Origin: Castanea sativa
Taxonomy: Eukaryota; Streptophyta; Magnoliopsida; Fagales; Fagaceae
Length of the DNA: 64,000 nt
Direction: 5' to 3'
Assembly (NCBI RefSeq): GCF_040712315.1
Contig: NC_134017.1
Coordinates: 28,441,273 to 28,505,272 of the forward strand
Shown: piece after piece, positions 23,250-34,329 of the stretch
Layout: each line of letters opens with the position of its first letter
How positions within the stretch are numbered: position 1 is the first letter of the stretch
Made by a program: the position numbers and the translations under genes
Notes under the pieces: generated by a model
Database searches by the model: none
What the model was told of the DNA's origin: nothing
What the model saw: only the letters and a program-made list of their open reading frames with translations

Positions 23250-23639
23250 ATTCATAACTTCTAATAACAACCTTCCTGATCAATAACATTTAATAAACTT
23301 GATTTCCTTTTTTCTTAAACAATCTTATGTTTTTTTTTAGAGTGTAATAATATTGGTTATAATCTGATTTTTCTTTCACTTCAATAACCCATATGGTGAG
23401 TTTCACGAAATTTTAGTAATAAGTGATGGAAACACAACAAACCAAATATAGCCTTATTTTGAGACACGAAAAAGATGGTAATCCAACTTTAAACATGTGT
23501 TCTTATTCATATAACTCAAGGAAATTACTTATTCTGCATTTTCAATTCTAATCCTTAATATTATGCTTAATCAAACAGTTCCAAAATGGTTTCAATTTTT
23601 CATGAATATCGTACTAAAAATTTAGCATGCATTACTTAG

Positions 23640-24489
23640 AAAATATGACATGTAGAAAGGATGATGGAAGAAATAACTTAAAGACTCTAGAGACTACTCT
23701 GACAGAATGAAAAGATAGTAGTCTTAAAGAATAATACAAGAAAGAGATGACATAGAAAGACAAAAGAATATAATAAGAGAAAGAGAAGTGAAAGAAATGA
23801 TGGAAAGCATGGAAAGGCAAAACAACAAAGAAACTAGTTCTTTACAAACTATATGTAAAGAGATGAACATAGATAAAGACATAGAAAAAGACATGATAAG
23901 GAAAGAGAAAGAAAATTATGGTTTGGAAAACTTAGTCAACAAAGAAAGAAAAGATAATTCCAAAAAGAGTAATAGTTTCAAAGAAGAAATTGATGAAAGA
24001 CTAAAATCAATTGAAAGAACTATGGCCTATACCCGAGACAATAGTTTAGTTGAATTAGCTAAAAAAAAATAAAAATTTTGAATTCACCTATAGAGAAAAA
24101 AGAGATAGAAAAAGACATAACAGTTTTAGAGATTACTAAGTTATCAGATAATGAAAAACCTAACAGACATACTAAAAACACTATTTGTCATAAATGTAAA
24201 CAAAATGTGGGCATACTAAAAAACAATGTGACAGACATAATAAAAATGTAAAACGTATAAGTAAACTAGTGCTTAAGAAAGACATAATAAATGAATTAAT
24301 GGAAATATTTAATGTTATGCAAAAAGAGATAGACCAAGTAATGAAAAAGGAAGAATTAAAATCAGCCAACCCACTCAAAATTAATAAAATAAAAAGGGAA
24401 CAAAAAGACATAATAATGTAATTGATAGATAATCTACCTAATCACCTAAAAGATAAAAAAGACTATTTACTAAAATTGAAAGATTCTAT
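23640..24489 (+). pseudogene. Endogenous pararetrovirus relic, coat/nucleocapsid-like region
   Basis: A Lys/Glu-rich helical frame (to 24070) is followed by further Lys-rich helices in shifted frames. A Cys-X2-Cys zinc-knuckle start at 24186-24197 continues, one frame later, with Gly-His-Thr-Lys-Lys-Gln-Cys, so a CCHC knuckle is present but split by a one-base indel. Further lysine-rich sequence runs to 24489, where an LTR element has inserted. Organisation and composition resemble capsid/nucleocapsid regions of plant pararetroviruses. It has several stops and is certainly inactive. It lies in opposite orientation to the relic at 20.6-21.3 kb. Confidence 0.45.
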
Positions 24490-24962
24490 TGATGACGTCT
24501 GTTCGTCAGTCGAGTACGTTTGTCCAGATGATACCGAGACCTTGTCACTGTTCCTGCAAAATGGGACAGACTTCTCTGAATGTGGACACCAGTGTGGCGC
24601 TAGCCACAACGTCTCCGATGCTTAAGTTAGCGACTAGCAATTCTTTTAGAATAAAATGAGAAGGGTAAAAGTATGTCCTTCTGTTAGAGTTGTGTACCTT
24701 CTGTGCTTCTAATGACCATATATATATAGTCTTTGGGGTTTCTAGCCGTTGGGACCTTGATTATGGTTTTAATGCTCTTCTTGTAACGCCCTGGGGCTTA
24801 TGATTATGGAATTCAATGAGATTCCAACGGTCTGCCATCTGATTGGTAACCGTCTGAGGTATTAAATGCTCTTTATTATTGATTTACTTGTGCTCGTCCA
24901 TGCTTCGTTGAGGTGGACAAGTGTGGTGTCATCTATAGAATGTGAGTTCGTCAGTCCCATCA
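24490..24962 (-). repeat. 3' LTR of element A
   Basis: 473 bp. On the minus strand it starts TGATGGGACTGACGAA, as does the 475-bp LTR of element C, and it ends in a CATCA-type terminus. It lies directly against the pararetrovirus relic; the left flank TCTAT (24485-24489) would be the target duplication, but its partner is missing. Confidence 0.8.
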
Positions 24963-24974
24963 GCTGCCCCCCAG
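24963..24974 (-). promoter_or_regulatory. Polypurine tract of element A
   Basis: CTGGGGGGCAGC on the minus strand, directly adjacent to the 3' LTR. Confidence 0.65.
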
Positions 24975-25477
24975 GTTCCGTGGTCGTCTTGATGTGCCAG
25001 GACGACTATCAGAAGATGAAAAGTTTCTTGATTGGACATGGCTCATGGGGTTTTTTTCCTTATTTAATGCGTAGTGGCAGCGCCCCATGCATTATGGCCA
25101 CGTGGCGTGCTTTGCCCAGTGCAGTTAATGCTCCAATGGTATGACTCTTGGGTTTCCCGCTGAATTTCAGTTTTTTTTGTGCCTTGGTTTTTAAACTTCC
25201 CCACCTTTCACTTTCTCCTTCACTTTCTTTTAATCTTCCAATCATTGCTCCGAGCTTCTTCCTCTCTGACCTCTTTCTGCAATTTTCTCTGAGTTGGTGC
25301 TCTCACTTTTCTGCGTTTTAAGGTATGCTTTTCTCTTCTCTTCTCCTTTCTTATTTTTACAGCATGGTAGATTTTTTATTTTTCCTTCTTCTTTTTTTTT
25401 TTTTCTTTTTCTACGTATTTTTTTTGGTTTTTTGGGGTCTTAGGATCCGCTTCTTTCCCTCCATTCTTTTAGTTTTC

Positions 25478-26560
25478 ATGGTCGATAGTTCTGAGGTTAG
25501 GGTAGCTTGCCCCTCAGTTTCTTTCTTTTTTGCATGTTTGGGGGCTTTTTTTGGTACTTTTCGTGCTTTTCTCCCTTTGATTTGGAACTTTGTTTTTGAG
25601 GGAAGTGGTTTAGGTGTTGTGTCCGGTGAGTTATTTCCTGTGCTTAGTCAGTCGATTGATTGGTTTGAGGGATTGGTGAGTAGGAGAGGAGGAATGTCTG
25701 AGGTAAGATTGAGTGAGCTTGAAGCCGGTCTGTCATCTAGTGACGATCCTATGGAGGGGGATACTGTCGTCTCCGTCCCTCAAGCGGTTAGGAGTTTTCA
25801 TGCCCTCGGTGTAAGGATAGATTTTAATTTCCTGATAGGGTTAGGGTTCGTCTACCTTGCCCAGAGAAATGAGCCTGCAACTTTTCGCCTAGGGAGGTGC
25901 TCTTCTATGAGGTTGCCTTCCTGAGCGGGCTTAGATTACCCGTCCACCCATTTATCATGGAGCTTTTAGGACATTTTGGCATTTCTCCTGGGCAACTTAT
26001 GCCTAATTTATGGAGGATAGTGGTCAACTATATGGAGATATGGCTGGCTTCTACAGAGGGGGACATGATCAGGGTGGACAAGCTTATTTATCTATACCGT
26101 TTAAAGCGGTCTAAGGAGCATAGGTACTATGAACTGGTGCCTTGGGAGAGGAGGACTAGGATTGTCTGGGACCTACCTTCGTCATTTAAATACTAGAAGT
26201 CCTGGTTCTTTTTTGTGTCCAGGGATGACTGGGAGACTCCCTTTGATGAAGTTTGGGGTGATCTCCCTAGGTTGCTCTGTCGGTGGAGATCCCCGAACTT
26301 AGGTGCATTGTCATTTACTTTGATCCTTTAACCTTTAATCTGCATGTGTTCATTTTATCGTCATTAACTCTTCTGTTTATTGTCTTGTGTAGTTAAGAGA
26401 CGACCCAAGCTTAAAAGTAGCTATAAAGAGCGGGTTGAGAAAGCCATCGAGTACGCGAGGACCATTGAAGATTTTGACGATCTAGTAGATCCGCGGAATC
26501 TAGCTTTTTACTATCTCAGTCCAGAACTGTCTGCCTTTGTCCTGCGAAACTTGTTTGTGT
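25478..26560 (+). pseudogene. Antisense gene of Tat element A, partial
   Basis: Runs opposite to pol. A non-coding first exon ends at a GTATGC donor (25323) and an acceptor (TTTTAG) lies just before the ATG at 25478. Exon 1 carries a Gly-Leu-Ser-Ser-Ser-Asp-Asp-Pro-Met-Glu-Gly-Asp stretch shared with element C, then a frameshift or deletion near 25815. The conserved part resumes (Leu-Arg-Leu-Pro-Val-His-Pro; Trp-Glu-Arg-Arg-Thr-Arg-Ile-Val) and ends at a GTGCAT donor near 26303. Exon 2 begins after a TGTGTAG acceptor (about 26392) with Arg-Arg-Pro-Lys-Leu-Lys-Ser. Later exons found in element C are missing. Function is unknown; such antisense ORFs are a known feature of Tat elements. Confidence 0.7.
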
Positions 26561-26689
26561 TCTTGCATTTGTGTGACCTTTTGCCTCATTCCTTTAGTTA
26601 TTTCTTCCTGTGACTTGCGCTTTCATTGAAGGGGTTCTAATATGTCAATACCTTTTATTTGTCCAGGTGAAACTTGGTTACTTGGCCCT

Positions 26690-27000
26690 TTTTTTGTGAT
26701 TCACCCTTATTTAAGGGATTTGGTCGCTTATTTTTATTCGTTAGTAACTTACATTCGTCTATGCAGAGTCTTGTTAATTAGCTGATTTATGTGACTTACA
26801 CCCTGTTTTGGGGACCTTGTCACTTTAGGCTTCGCCAGTAACTTATATCCGTCAGTGCAGAATCTTGTTACTTAGCCCATTTTTTGTGACTTACACCCAT
26901 TTAAGGGATCTTGTCTTCCTTTGGCTTCGTCAGTAACTTACATCCGTCAGTGCGGAATCTTGTTACTTAGCCCATTTTTGTGACTTTTAAGCTACTGGGT
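26690..27000. repeat. Tandem repeat of element A, period 95 bp
   Basis: Three units with anchors CAGTAACTTACATCCGTC at about 26741, 26836 and 26931. The core is the reverse complement of the 67-bp unit of element C, at the same place between integrase and the antisense gene. The 26560-26690 part shows no coding. Confidence 0.75.
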
Positions 27001-27079
27001 TTGCTTGTATTAGGCCATTGGCTAAATAGTCCTTTTATTGCTTTTTCAAAAATGAATACAAGTATTTGTTACATCTTTT

Positions 27080-29368
27080 GATGGTATTTCTTCAAGTGCT
27101 CAATGTTCCATGGTCGTGGTAGCCTTCATTCATCTAAGGTTTCCAGGTGATAGTTGCCTTGTTTGGAGTAATGGACAACCTGGTAGGGTCCCTTCTAGGT
27201 TGGGTCGAGTTTCCTATAGGCTGGGTCTTTGGTCGCTGGGGTGACCTGGCGTAGGACCAGGTCCCCAATGTCCAATCGCCTCAGCTTTAGCCTTTTGTTG
27301 TAGTACTCGGCCATCTTCTGTTGATACTTTGTCATCTTATTGGAAGCTTCATCTTTGACCTTGTCCAAACAGTCTAGGTTTACTTTCAATTGGTCGTCGT
27401 TGCTTTTTTCATGGAACATCTCTCGTCTGACGCTGGTGATACCTACTCCGACCGGGATTACTACCTCGGTGCCAAAAGTAAGTTTGAATGGAGTCTCTCT
27501 GGTTGGAGTTCTTGCTGTAGTTCGGTAGGCCAACAACACATTGGGTAATTCCTCAGGACAGGCCCCCTTAATGTCGTCCAGTCTGGTTTTGATGATCTTG
27601 AGAAGTGTTCGGTTGGTTACCTCTGCTTGTTCGTTCACCTGTAGGTGTCCCGAGGATGAGTACTGGTTCTTGATTCCTAGGCCTGAGCAAAAGTCTCTGA
27701 AGTCTTAACTATCGAACTGCCGTCCGTTGTCCGATATAATCGTTTGTGGGATCCCGAATCTGCAGACTATGTTCTTCCATACGAAGCTCTGGACTTTTGC
27801 TTCGGTGATGGTTGATAAAGCCTTTGCCTCAACCTACTTTGTGAAGTAATCAATAGTGACTAGTAAAAATTTTACCTGCCCCTTACCTTGTGGCAATGGA
27901 TCGACGATGTCAATTTCCTATTGTGCGAATGGCCACGGGGAGGCTATTGTTGTCAGTGTTTCGGCTGGAAGGCTTTGGACATTCCCAAATCTCTAGCACC
28001 TGTCTCACTTCTTGACAAGCTCCTTCGTGTCTACCTGCATAGTAGGCTAGAAATAACCCGTTCGGATAACTTTGCTTACCAAGGCCCTGGGGCTTGCGTG
28101 GTCTCCACAAACCCCTTCATGGATCTCTTCTAGAATGTACTTGGCTTCCTCTTTGTTGATGCACTTTAGATAGGGCATGGAGAAGCCTCTCTTGTACAGG
28201 GTATCATTCAAGATTGTAAATCTGGTTGCTCTCTTCCTGACCTTCTTAGCTTCTTCGGCGTCTTGTGGGAGGTGCCCGTCTTGGAGGAAGGATATGATCA
28301 GGGTCATTCAGCTGTTTGTACTTTGGATTACAAACGTATGGACTTCTTCAATACTGGGGTGTCTTTGAACTTCCACTTTCAAGTCCATGCTTGTTGACCC
28401 TTCTTTTGATGATGCTAGCTTCGTGATTTCATCTGCTACCATGTTCTCGCTTCTTGGGATCTGCACAAATTCCACTTTGTCAAACTCTTGTGTTAAATGC
28501 TTCGTCAATCTGAGGTATTTTTGCATTCTTTCTTCCTTCGCTTCATATTCGTCCCTTATCTGTCCCATCACCAACTTAGAATCACTCTAGAGGAGCACGT
28601 TGTTTGCTTTTAGTGCTTTCCCGACCCTTAACCCCGTCAGTATTCTTTCATACTCAGCTTCGTTATTGGTGGCCAGGAACTTTAGCTGGACCTCATATTT
28701 AAGCATTTCTCCTTCTGGGGTAATGATGACGACCTCTGCTGCTCCCCTCTTTTGGGCTGAAAAACCGTTTGTCTGTATTGTCTAACGCTTTATCTTGTCA
28801 GAGTTGCTATCCTCGTCTAGGAGGGTGAACTCAGCACTGAAGTCTGCCAAAGCCTATGCCTTAATTGCTGTCCTGGGGTAATATTCAATGTCGAACTGGC
28901 CAAGCTCAATTGCCCACTAGACCATTCTCCCAGTTACCTTAGGCTTGTTCATGGACTTTTTAATGGGTTGGTCTGTCATTACCAAGATGGGGTTCACTTG
29001 AAAGTATGGTCACAGCTTACGCGAAGCTACTACCAATGCGAATGCAATCTTTTCAATTCTTGGGTACATAACTTCTGCCCCCTAGAAAGCTTGGCTGACG
29101 TAATACACTAGGAGCTGTTTCTTGTCTTCTTCTTGAATCAAGGCTACGCTTACGGCCGTAGTTGATATTGCGAGATACAAATATAGGTTTTCTCCTTCCT
29201 TGGATGGACTTAAGAGGGGTGGATTGCTCAAGTGACGTTTGAGCTTTTGGAATGCTGCCTCACATTCGTTAGTATCTTGATGAAGGGTAGGCATTTGTCC
29301 GTCGCTTTAGAGACGAACCTATTAAGTGCCGTTATCATGCCCGTAAGCTTTTGGACTTCTTTGACGGT
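27080..29368 (-). pseudogene. pol: Pol polyprotein of element A (end of RT, RNase H, second RNase H, integrase), decayed
   Basis: From 29368 downward: a Lys-Leu-Thr-Gly and Leu-Asn-Arg-Phe-Val-Ser segment of the RT/RNase H connection; RNase H (29294-29082, ending Val-Tyr-Tyr-Val-Ser-Gln-Ala-Phe); the Tat-type second RNase H (28574-28308); the integrase zinc-binding region (His-Glu-Gly-Val-Cys-Gly-Asp-His, 28307-28047); the integrase core, badly broken; and the integrase C-terminal part (27638-27195, continuing in broken frames to about 27080). Many stops and frameshifts. All segments match the order in element C. Confidence 0.8.
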
Positions 29369-29571
29369 TGTTGAGGTACAAATTTTTGGGCCCTAATTTC
29401 TTTAGCCCACTCACAAAATACCCACACAAGCCTAAGAATTATTTTGAAAGCCCACATAAATATCTCCCACAAATATTTTCTACACACATAAGCCCCACAA
29501 ATTACTTTGGGCCCTCTCACAATATTACCCATTATATTCCACATATTATCCAGCTTGGGTTTTCACAAAAA
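29369..29571 (+). repeat. Start of element B 5' LTR, separated fragment
   Basis: Begins TGTTGAGGTACAAATTT and is about 95 percent identical by eye to 50824-51026. Similarity stops sharply at the A-run at 29571. Confidence 0.75.
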
Positions 29572-29737
29572 GGAGAACTTGACTCCCAATACTCAAAATC
29601 TTTTGATCTAGCAGCTCACGACGTTGAGTTACAACAATATTATCTCATAATGCTATTCCACCTGTCTCTTTATCATTCAAGGCAGCTCCATGCTACAACA
29701 TTCTTATTATAAGATTATTGACCCCATAAAAGAAGCT

Positions 29738-30304
29738 TTTCCATCATCCCAGCCAGAGAGGGCCTCAGCAGCAGAAAACCCTCTTACCGCTGGGTATATT
29801 CACTCTTATCAATCAGCCCAGAAACAGAGGGCCTCAACAGCAGAAAACCCTCTTACCGCTGGGGATATTCACTATTATACATCATTCCAGCCACAGAGGG
29901 CCTCAACAGGAGAAACCCCTCTTCCTGCTGGAGATATTTACTATTATACATCATCCCAGCCACAGAAGGCCTTAGCAGCAGAAAACCTTCTCACCACTGG
30001 GTATATTCACTATTATACATCATCCCAACCACAGAGGGCTTTAACAGTAGAAAACCCCCTTATCGCTGGGGATATTCACTATTATACATCATTCCAGCCA
30101 CAGAGGGCCTTAGCAGGAGAAACCTTTCTTACCGCTGGCGATATTCACTATTATACGTCATTCCAGCCACAAAGGGCCTCAGCAGGAGAAACCCCTCTTC
30201 CCGCTCGAGATATTTGCTATTATACATCATCCCAGCCACAAAGGGCCCCAGCAGCAAAAAACCCTCTTACTACTGGTGATATTCACTATTATACATCATC
30301 CTAG
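29738..30304 (+). repeat. 69-bp tandem repeat in coding phase, 8 units
   Basis: Eight units of exactly 23 codons, with GCAGAAAACCCTCTTACCGC and ATTCACTATTATACATCAT as landmarks, keep one frame open from 29690 to 30304. Translated units alternate around Arg-Ala-Ser-Ala-Ala-Glu-Asn-Pro-Leu and Gly-Asp-Ile-His-Tyr-Tyr-Thr-Ser. Degenerate units continue to about 30600. There is no upstream coding context, and a repeat length divisible by three is enough to explain the open frame. Confidence 0.8.
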
Positions 30305-30860
30305 TCGCAGAAGGTCTTATCAACAAATTACCCTTCTTTGGCTGCACTATTACCCCAGCAGTTCAACATCAGGGGGCTTTATCAGCAAAACCTCATATAG
30401 CTGAGCAAATTTATTATTATCTAGCAATCCAACAACAAAGGGTCTGATCAGCAGCAAGCCCTCATGCTGTAGACATATTCATTGTTATCCATCACTTCCA
30501 CAGTAGTAGGCCTCATCAAGCAGAAAGCCCTCATTTTGCTGAACAATCTATTTTCTTCCCTAGTAGTTCAATCAAAAAAGCCCCCAGCAGAAAACACTTC
30601 TTCAGCTAGATGAATTATTACATCTCAAATCCCTATTTTCCCGTTCACCAAATACAAAAAACTCAAATAACCCCCACATATACTTTCCACATATTACCCA
30701 AATACTCTCTAAACAAGCCCCATAAATCATTTTGGGCCCATACAAATACTCACCATGCAATTACCATGTTGAGCCACAAAACTATACCATCTCTACAAAA
30801 CAACTCAAACTCATTTACCTTGTGGGCTAAACCCAAAAAGGCCTAACAAAACCCTTTACT

Positions 30861-31150
30861 AAGTCCATTGCTACACGGCATCTCTAAGCCCGTTGTTACA
30901 CGGCACCTCTAAGCCCGTTGCTACACGGCACCATTCTAAGCCGTTGCTACAGACACCTTTCTAAGCATGTTGCTACACGGCACCAATTTAAGCCCGTTAC
31001 TACACGGCACCATTCTAAGCCCGTTGTTACACGGCACTTTTTCTAAACTCGTTGCTACACGGCACCTTACTAAGCCCGTTGCTACACGGCACCTTATAAA
31101 GCCCGTTGCTATGCGGCACCTTTACTAAGTCCGTTGCTACACGACAATAT
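30861..31150. repeat. CCGTTGCTACACGG short tandem array, 11 units
   Basis: Eleven units of 23-28 bp, each AAGCCCGTTGCTACACGGCACC plus a variable T/C-rich tail. The core has CCGT and ACGG as inverted arms around a TGCTAC loop. The same array occurs at 40273-40560 and 51150-51540. Confidence 0.85.
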
Positions 31151-31159
31151 TTTTTACAA

Positions 31160-32480
31160 AATCTCAAACTATTTTACAAAGCCCAAATACTTTTTTGGCA
31201 CCCATTTTTCAAAGCCCAAATACAATTTTGGCAACCATTTTCCAAAGCCCAAATACTAATTTGGCACCTATTTTATAAAGCCCAAAAACTTTTTTGGCAC
31301 TCACTTTACAAAGCCCAAAAACTTTTTTGGTACTTATTTTGCAAAGCCCAAATACGATTTTGGCAACCATTTTCCAAAGCCCAAAATACTAATTTGGCAC
31401 CTATTTTACAAAGCCCAAAAACTTTTTTGGCACTCACTTTACAAAGCCCAAAAACTTTTTTTGGCACTTATTTTCCAAAGCCCAAATACGATTTTGGCAC
31501 CCATTTTCCAAAACCCAAAAACGATTTTGGCAACAATTTTCCAAAGCCCAAATACTAATTTGGCACCTATTTTACAAAACCCAAAAACTTTTTTGGCACT
31601 TATTTTGCAAAGGCCAAATACTATTTTGGCACCCATTTTCCAAAGCCCAAAAACTATTTTGGCACTTACTTTACAAAGCCCAAATACTATTTTGGCACCC
31701 ATTTTCCAAAGCCCAAATACGATTTTGGCAACCATTTTTCAAAGCCCAAATATTAATTTGGCACCTATTTTACAAAGCCCAAAAACTTTTTTGGCACTCA
31801 CTTTACAAAGCCCAAAAACATTTTTGGCACTTATTTTGCAAAGTCCAAATACTATTTTGGCACCCATTTTCCAAAGCCCAAAAACTGTTTTGGCATCTAT
31901 TTTACTAAGCCCAAAAACTATTTTGGCACCCATTTTATAAAGCCCAAAAATTGTTTTGGCATCTATTTTACTAAGCCCAAAAACTATTTTGGCACCCATT
32001 TTACAAAGCCCAAAAACTATTTTGGCATCCATTTTATAAAGCTCAAAAATTATTTTAGCACTTATTTTATAAAGCCCAAAAACTATTTTGGCACCTATTT
32101 CACAAAGCCTAAATATTATTTTGGCAACTATCTCTAAAAGCCCAATATTATTTTGACAACTATTTCAACTATTTCTAAAAGGCCAATATCATTTTGACAC
32201 TATTTTCAAAAGCCCAAAATACTATTTTGGCAACTATTTCTAATAGCCCGATATCATTTTGGCACTATTTCGAAAAGTCCAATATTATTTTGGCAACTAT
32301 CTCTAAAAGCACAATATTGTTTTGGCACTATTTCTAAAAGCCCAATACTATCATTGGCAATATTTTATCAAAAGCTCAAATACTAGTTTGGCAAAATTTT
32401 ACAAATCCTACAAAGCCCAAATATTAATTTGGCAAATTATTTTACGAAGTCCAAATATTATTTGGCAACTAATATTGTGT
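31160..32480. repeat. 33-bp palindromic tandem array, about 40 units
   Basis: Units of 33 bp, each with a GCCCAAA...TTTGGC dyad and a short CACCCATTTTA-type linker. The array becomes irregular after 32100. Because 33 is divisible by three, long open frames appear on both strands; they are repeat artefacts. Confidence 0.85.
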
Positions 32481-33859
32481 TATGCTCAAAGCCCAAAGCC
32501 CAAAGTTAATACTTTGGCAACGATATATTTCAAAAGCCCATGATTCAAGTCCATGGCAAAACTACCTTGTCAATAAAATTCAATCCCATACTAGAAGCCC
32601 ATGGCAATTACTTATCAAAGCCCATGGTAAATCTCATGGCAATTATCTCTATGTTACTAACATACAGGTCGTCATTCGAGGCCTACATTCAAGAAGTGGA
32701 GAACATTGCAAGAGAGCTTTCTTAATCCATCTTGGATCATGCCAACATTTTGCTACATTACTTTCAACCTATCTCCATTGCTACATGGGGAATCTTTGTT
32801 GAAAAATGGATCACTCTTGCTGCCCTCCACAAGCAAAAATCAGATCCAAGGCTTACTTGAATGCATCCAGCAATTCCATGGCATTATTCCGAACTACCCA
32901 TTAATGTATCTTCACATTATACAATCTACCCAGCTGCTGCAAAGGTCAGAAAAGTTACTACATCAGTAAAAGCCTTGCACTGCTGGGAAGAAAGATGAGT
33001 ACTCCACAATCCTTGTTACTTCTGATCATAATCCAGCAAATGGTGAAAAATGCAAAAAGCCAATTGCCAATGACTTGGCAAGGATCCACCTACCGCTGGG
33101 AAAGATGAAGTAGTCTCCAAACTATCTAAGTCCAACAAAGAATCATCTACCAACGTTGTCAAGTGGCACCTTTGATTCTTACTCAAGGGCAACAAGAAGT
33201 TCAGTTGAACTTACTTCCTAAACAAGAGGGGAAAGCGGCCACCACACTATTCTATTGCTAGATTTGGACCATTGTCATCAATCTGGTATTTCTTACCTTA
33301 CCACTGGAACTCATGCCAGCCATACTTTCCTAGAAGCTGCCAATGCTATTTCCTTCATAGACAATGTCACAAAGATCAAATATTTTCAATTATTATCATC
33401 TACTCAACAGTCATTACAGTCATCAAATCACAAAGTCATCCGGAATGAAGAATCATTATTCAAGTCGAGAAAAGATTACCCCAGCAGTAAACTGACACAC
33501 ACCCTACAGCTTACTTGGGTAGACAGAACAAATCCCAGCTACTCATGTTTAGAGCTCAAGCAGATCCATCAGTCTATATAGCTGCCCCCAGCAGACAGAC
33601 TTACTGATCTAGCATGCTTAATCAAGAAATTATCATACAAGATCATTACCACAAGTATCTACACTATTTCAAACAGCAAAGTGCCAATTTCACTATTGGA
33701 TTTGTCAACATATTCCTCACTTGCTAATATATGCTTATCTAAGGCCTCTCCACACTTGGGGGCTTGGTCTTATCAATCCAAAGGTTCCATCGCTAAGGGC
33801 TGCAATTTGAAATTTATCACAACAAAGTAAAATGATATCAATGGAGAAACATTTTACAG

Positions 33860-33990
33860 TTGAGTTATTTTCTACAGAAACACTTTACGGCTGGGTTACT
33901 CTTTTCTGCAGAAGTACTTTACCGCTGGGTTATCTTCTATAGAAGCACTTTACCGCTGGGTTATTTTTTGCAGAAAAAAATGAAGCTCTA
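33860..33990. repeat. GCTGGGTTA short tandem array
   Basis: Four or five units of about 35 bp around CTTTACCGCTGGGTTATT and TCTGCAGAAG. The same type recurs at 42935-43190 near the end of the element B 5' LTR, which links this block to the LTR family. Confidence 0.75.
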
Positions 33991-34329
33991 TCCATTGGAG
34001 TACTATTATGCCAAGCCCATGGCAATCCCACGCACCCTCTTCAAAGCCGTGGAAGTCCCACGCACCCTCTTCAAAGCCGTGGTAGTCCCACGAACTACAT
34101 TATTGAAATCATAGCAGTCTTATGCATCACACCGCTGGGATCTTTGCAAATGTCATCTTGTACTTGGGGGCTTGGTCTCTCACTATCTATTTGAGAAGAC
34201 TATATATAGATCTACATGAAGAGAAATCACTCTACCAATTAAATCAAATCTACTGCCCTAGCTATGAAACTTTTTGCTACATTAAATCTCTACATGTCCA
34301 GCAACACCTATTTTATTACTCCAGCAGCA

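Larger units (their letters stand above)
24490..29368 (-). mobile_element. Ty3/Gypsy Tat-type element A, 5' truncated
   Basis: In element order (right to left): end of reverse transcriptase, RNase H, second RNase H, integrase, a tandem repeat, the antisense gene (plus strand), polypurine tract and 3' LTR. Everything upstream of the end of reverse transcriptase (gag, protease, 5' LTR) is absent because element B begins at 29369. Order and repeats match element C, a sister copy. Two RNase H domains plus an antisense ORF before the 3' LTR are the accepted marks of the Tat lineage. The missing half may continue beyond B, outside the window. Confidence 0.8.

Noticed and set aside
27340..28785. Plus-strand open frames within element A pol
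   Set aside because: Shadows of the decayed minus-strand pol, which carries the recognisable motifs.
31106..32032. Long open frames of 97-159 codons on both strands
   Set aside because: Caused by a 33-bp unit, divisible by three and lacking stops; both strands are open at once, which indicates repeat artefact.
30861..32480. CRISPR-like regularly spaced repeats
   Set aside because: The genome is a plant's, repeats are directly adjacent and degenerate, there are no unique spacers and no cas genes; these are LTR minisatellites.
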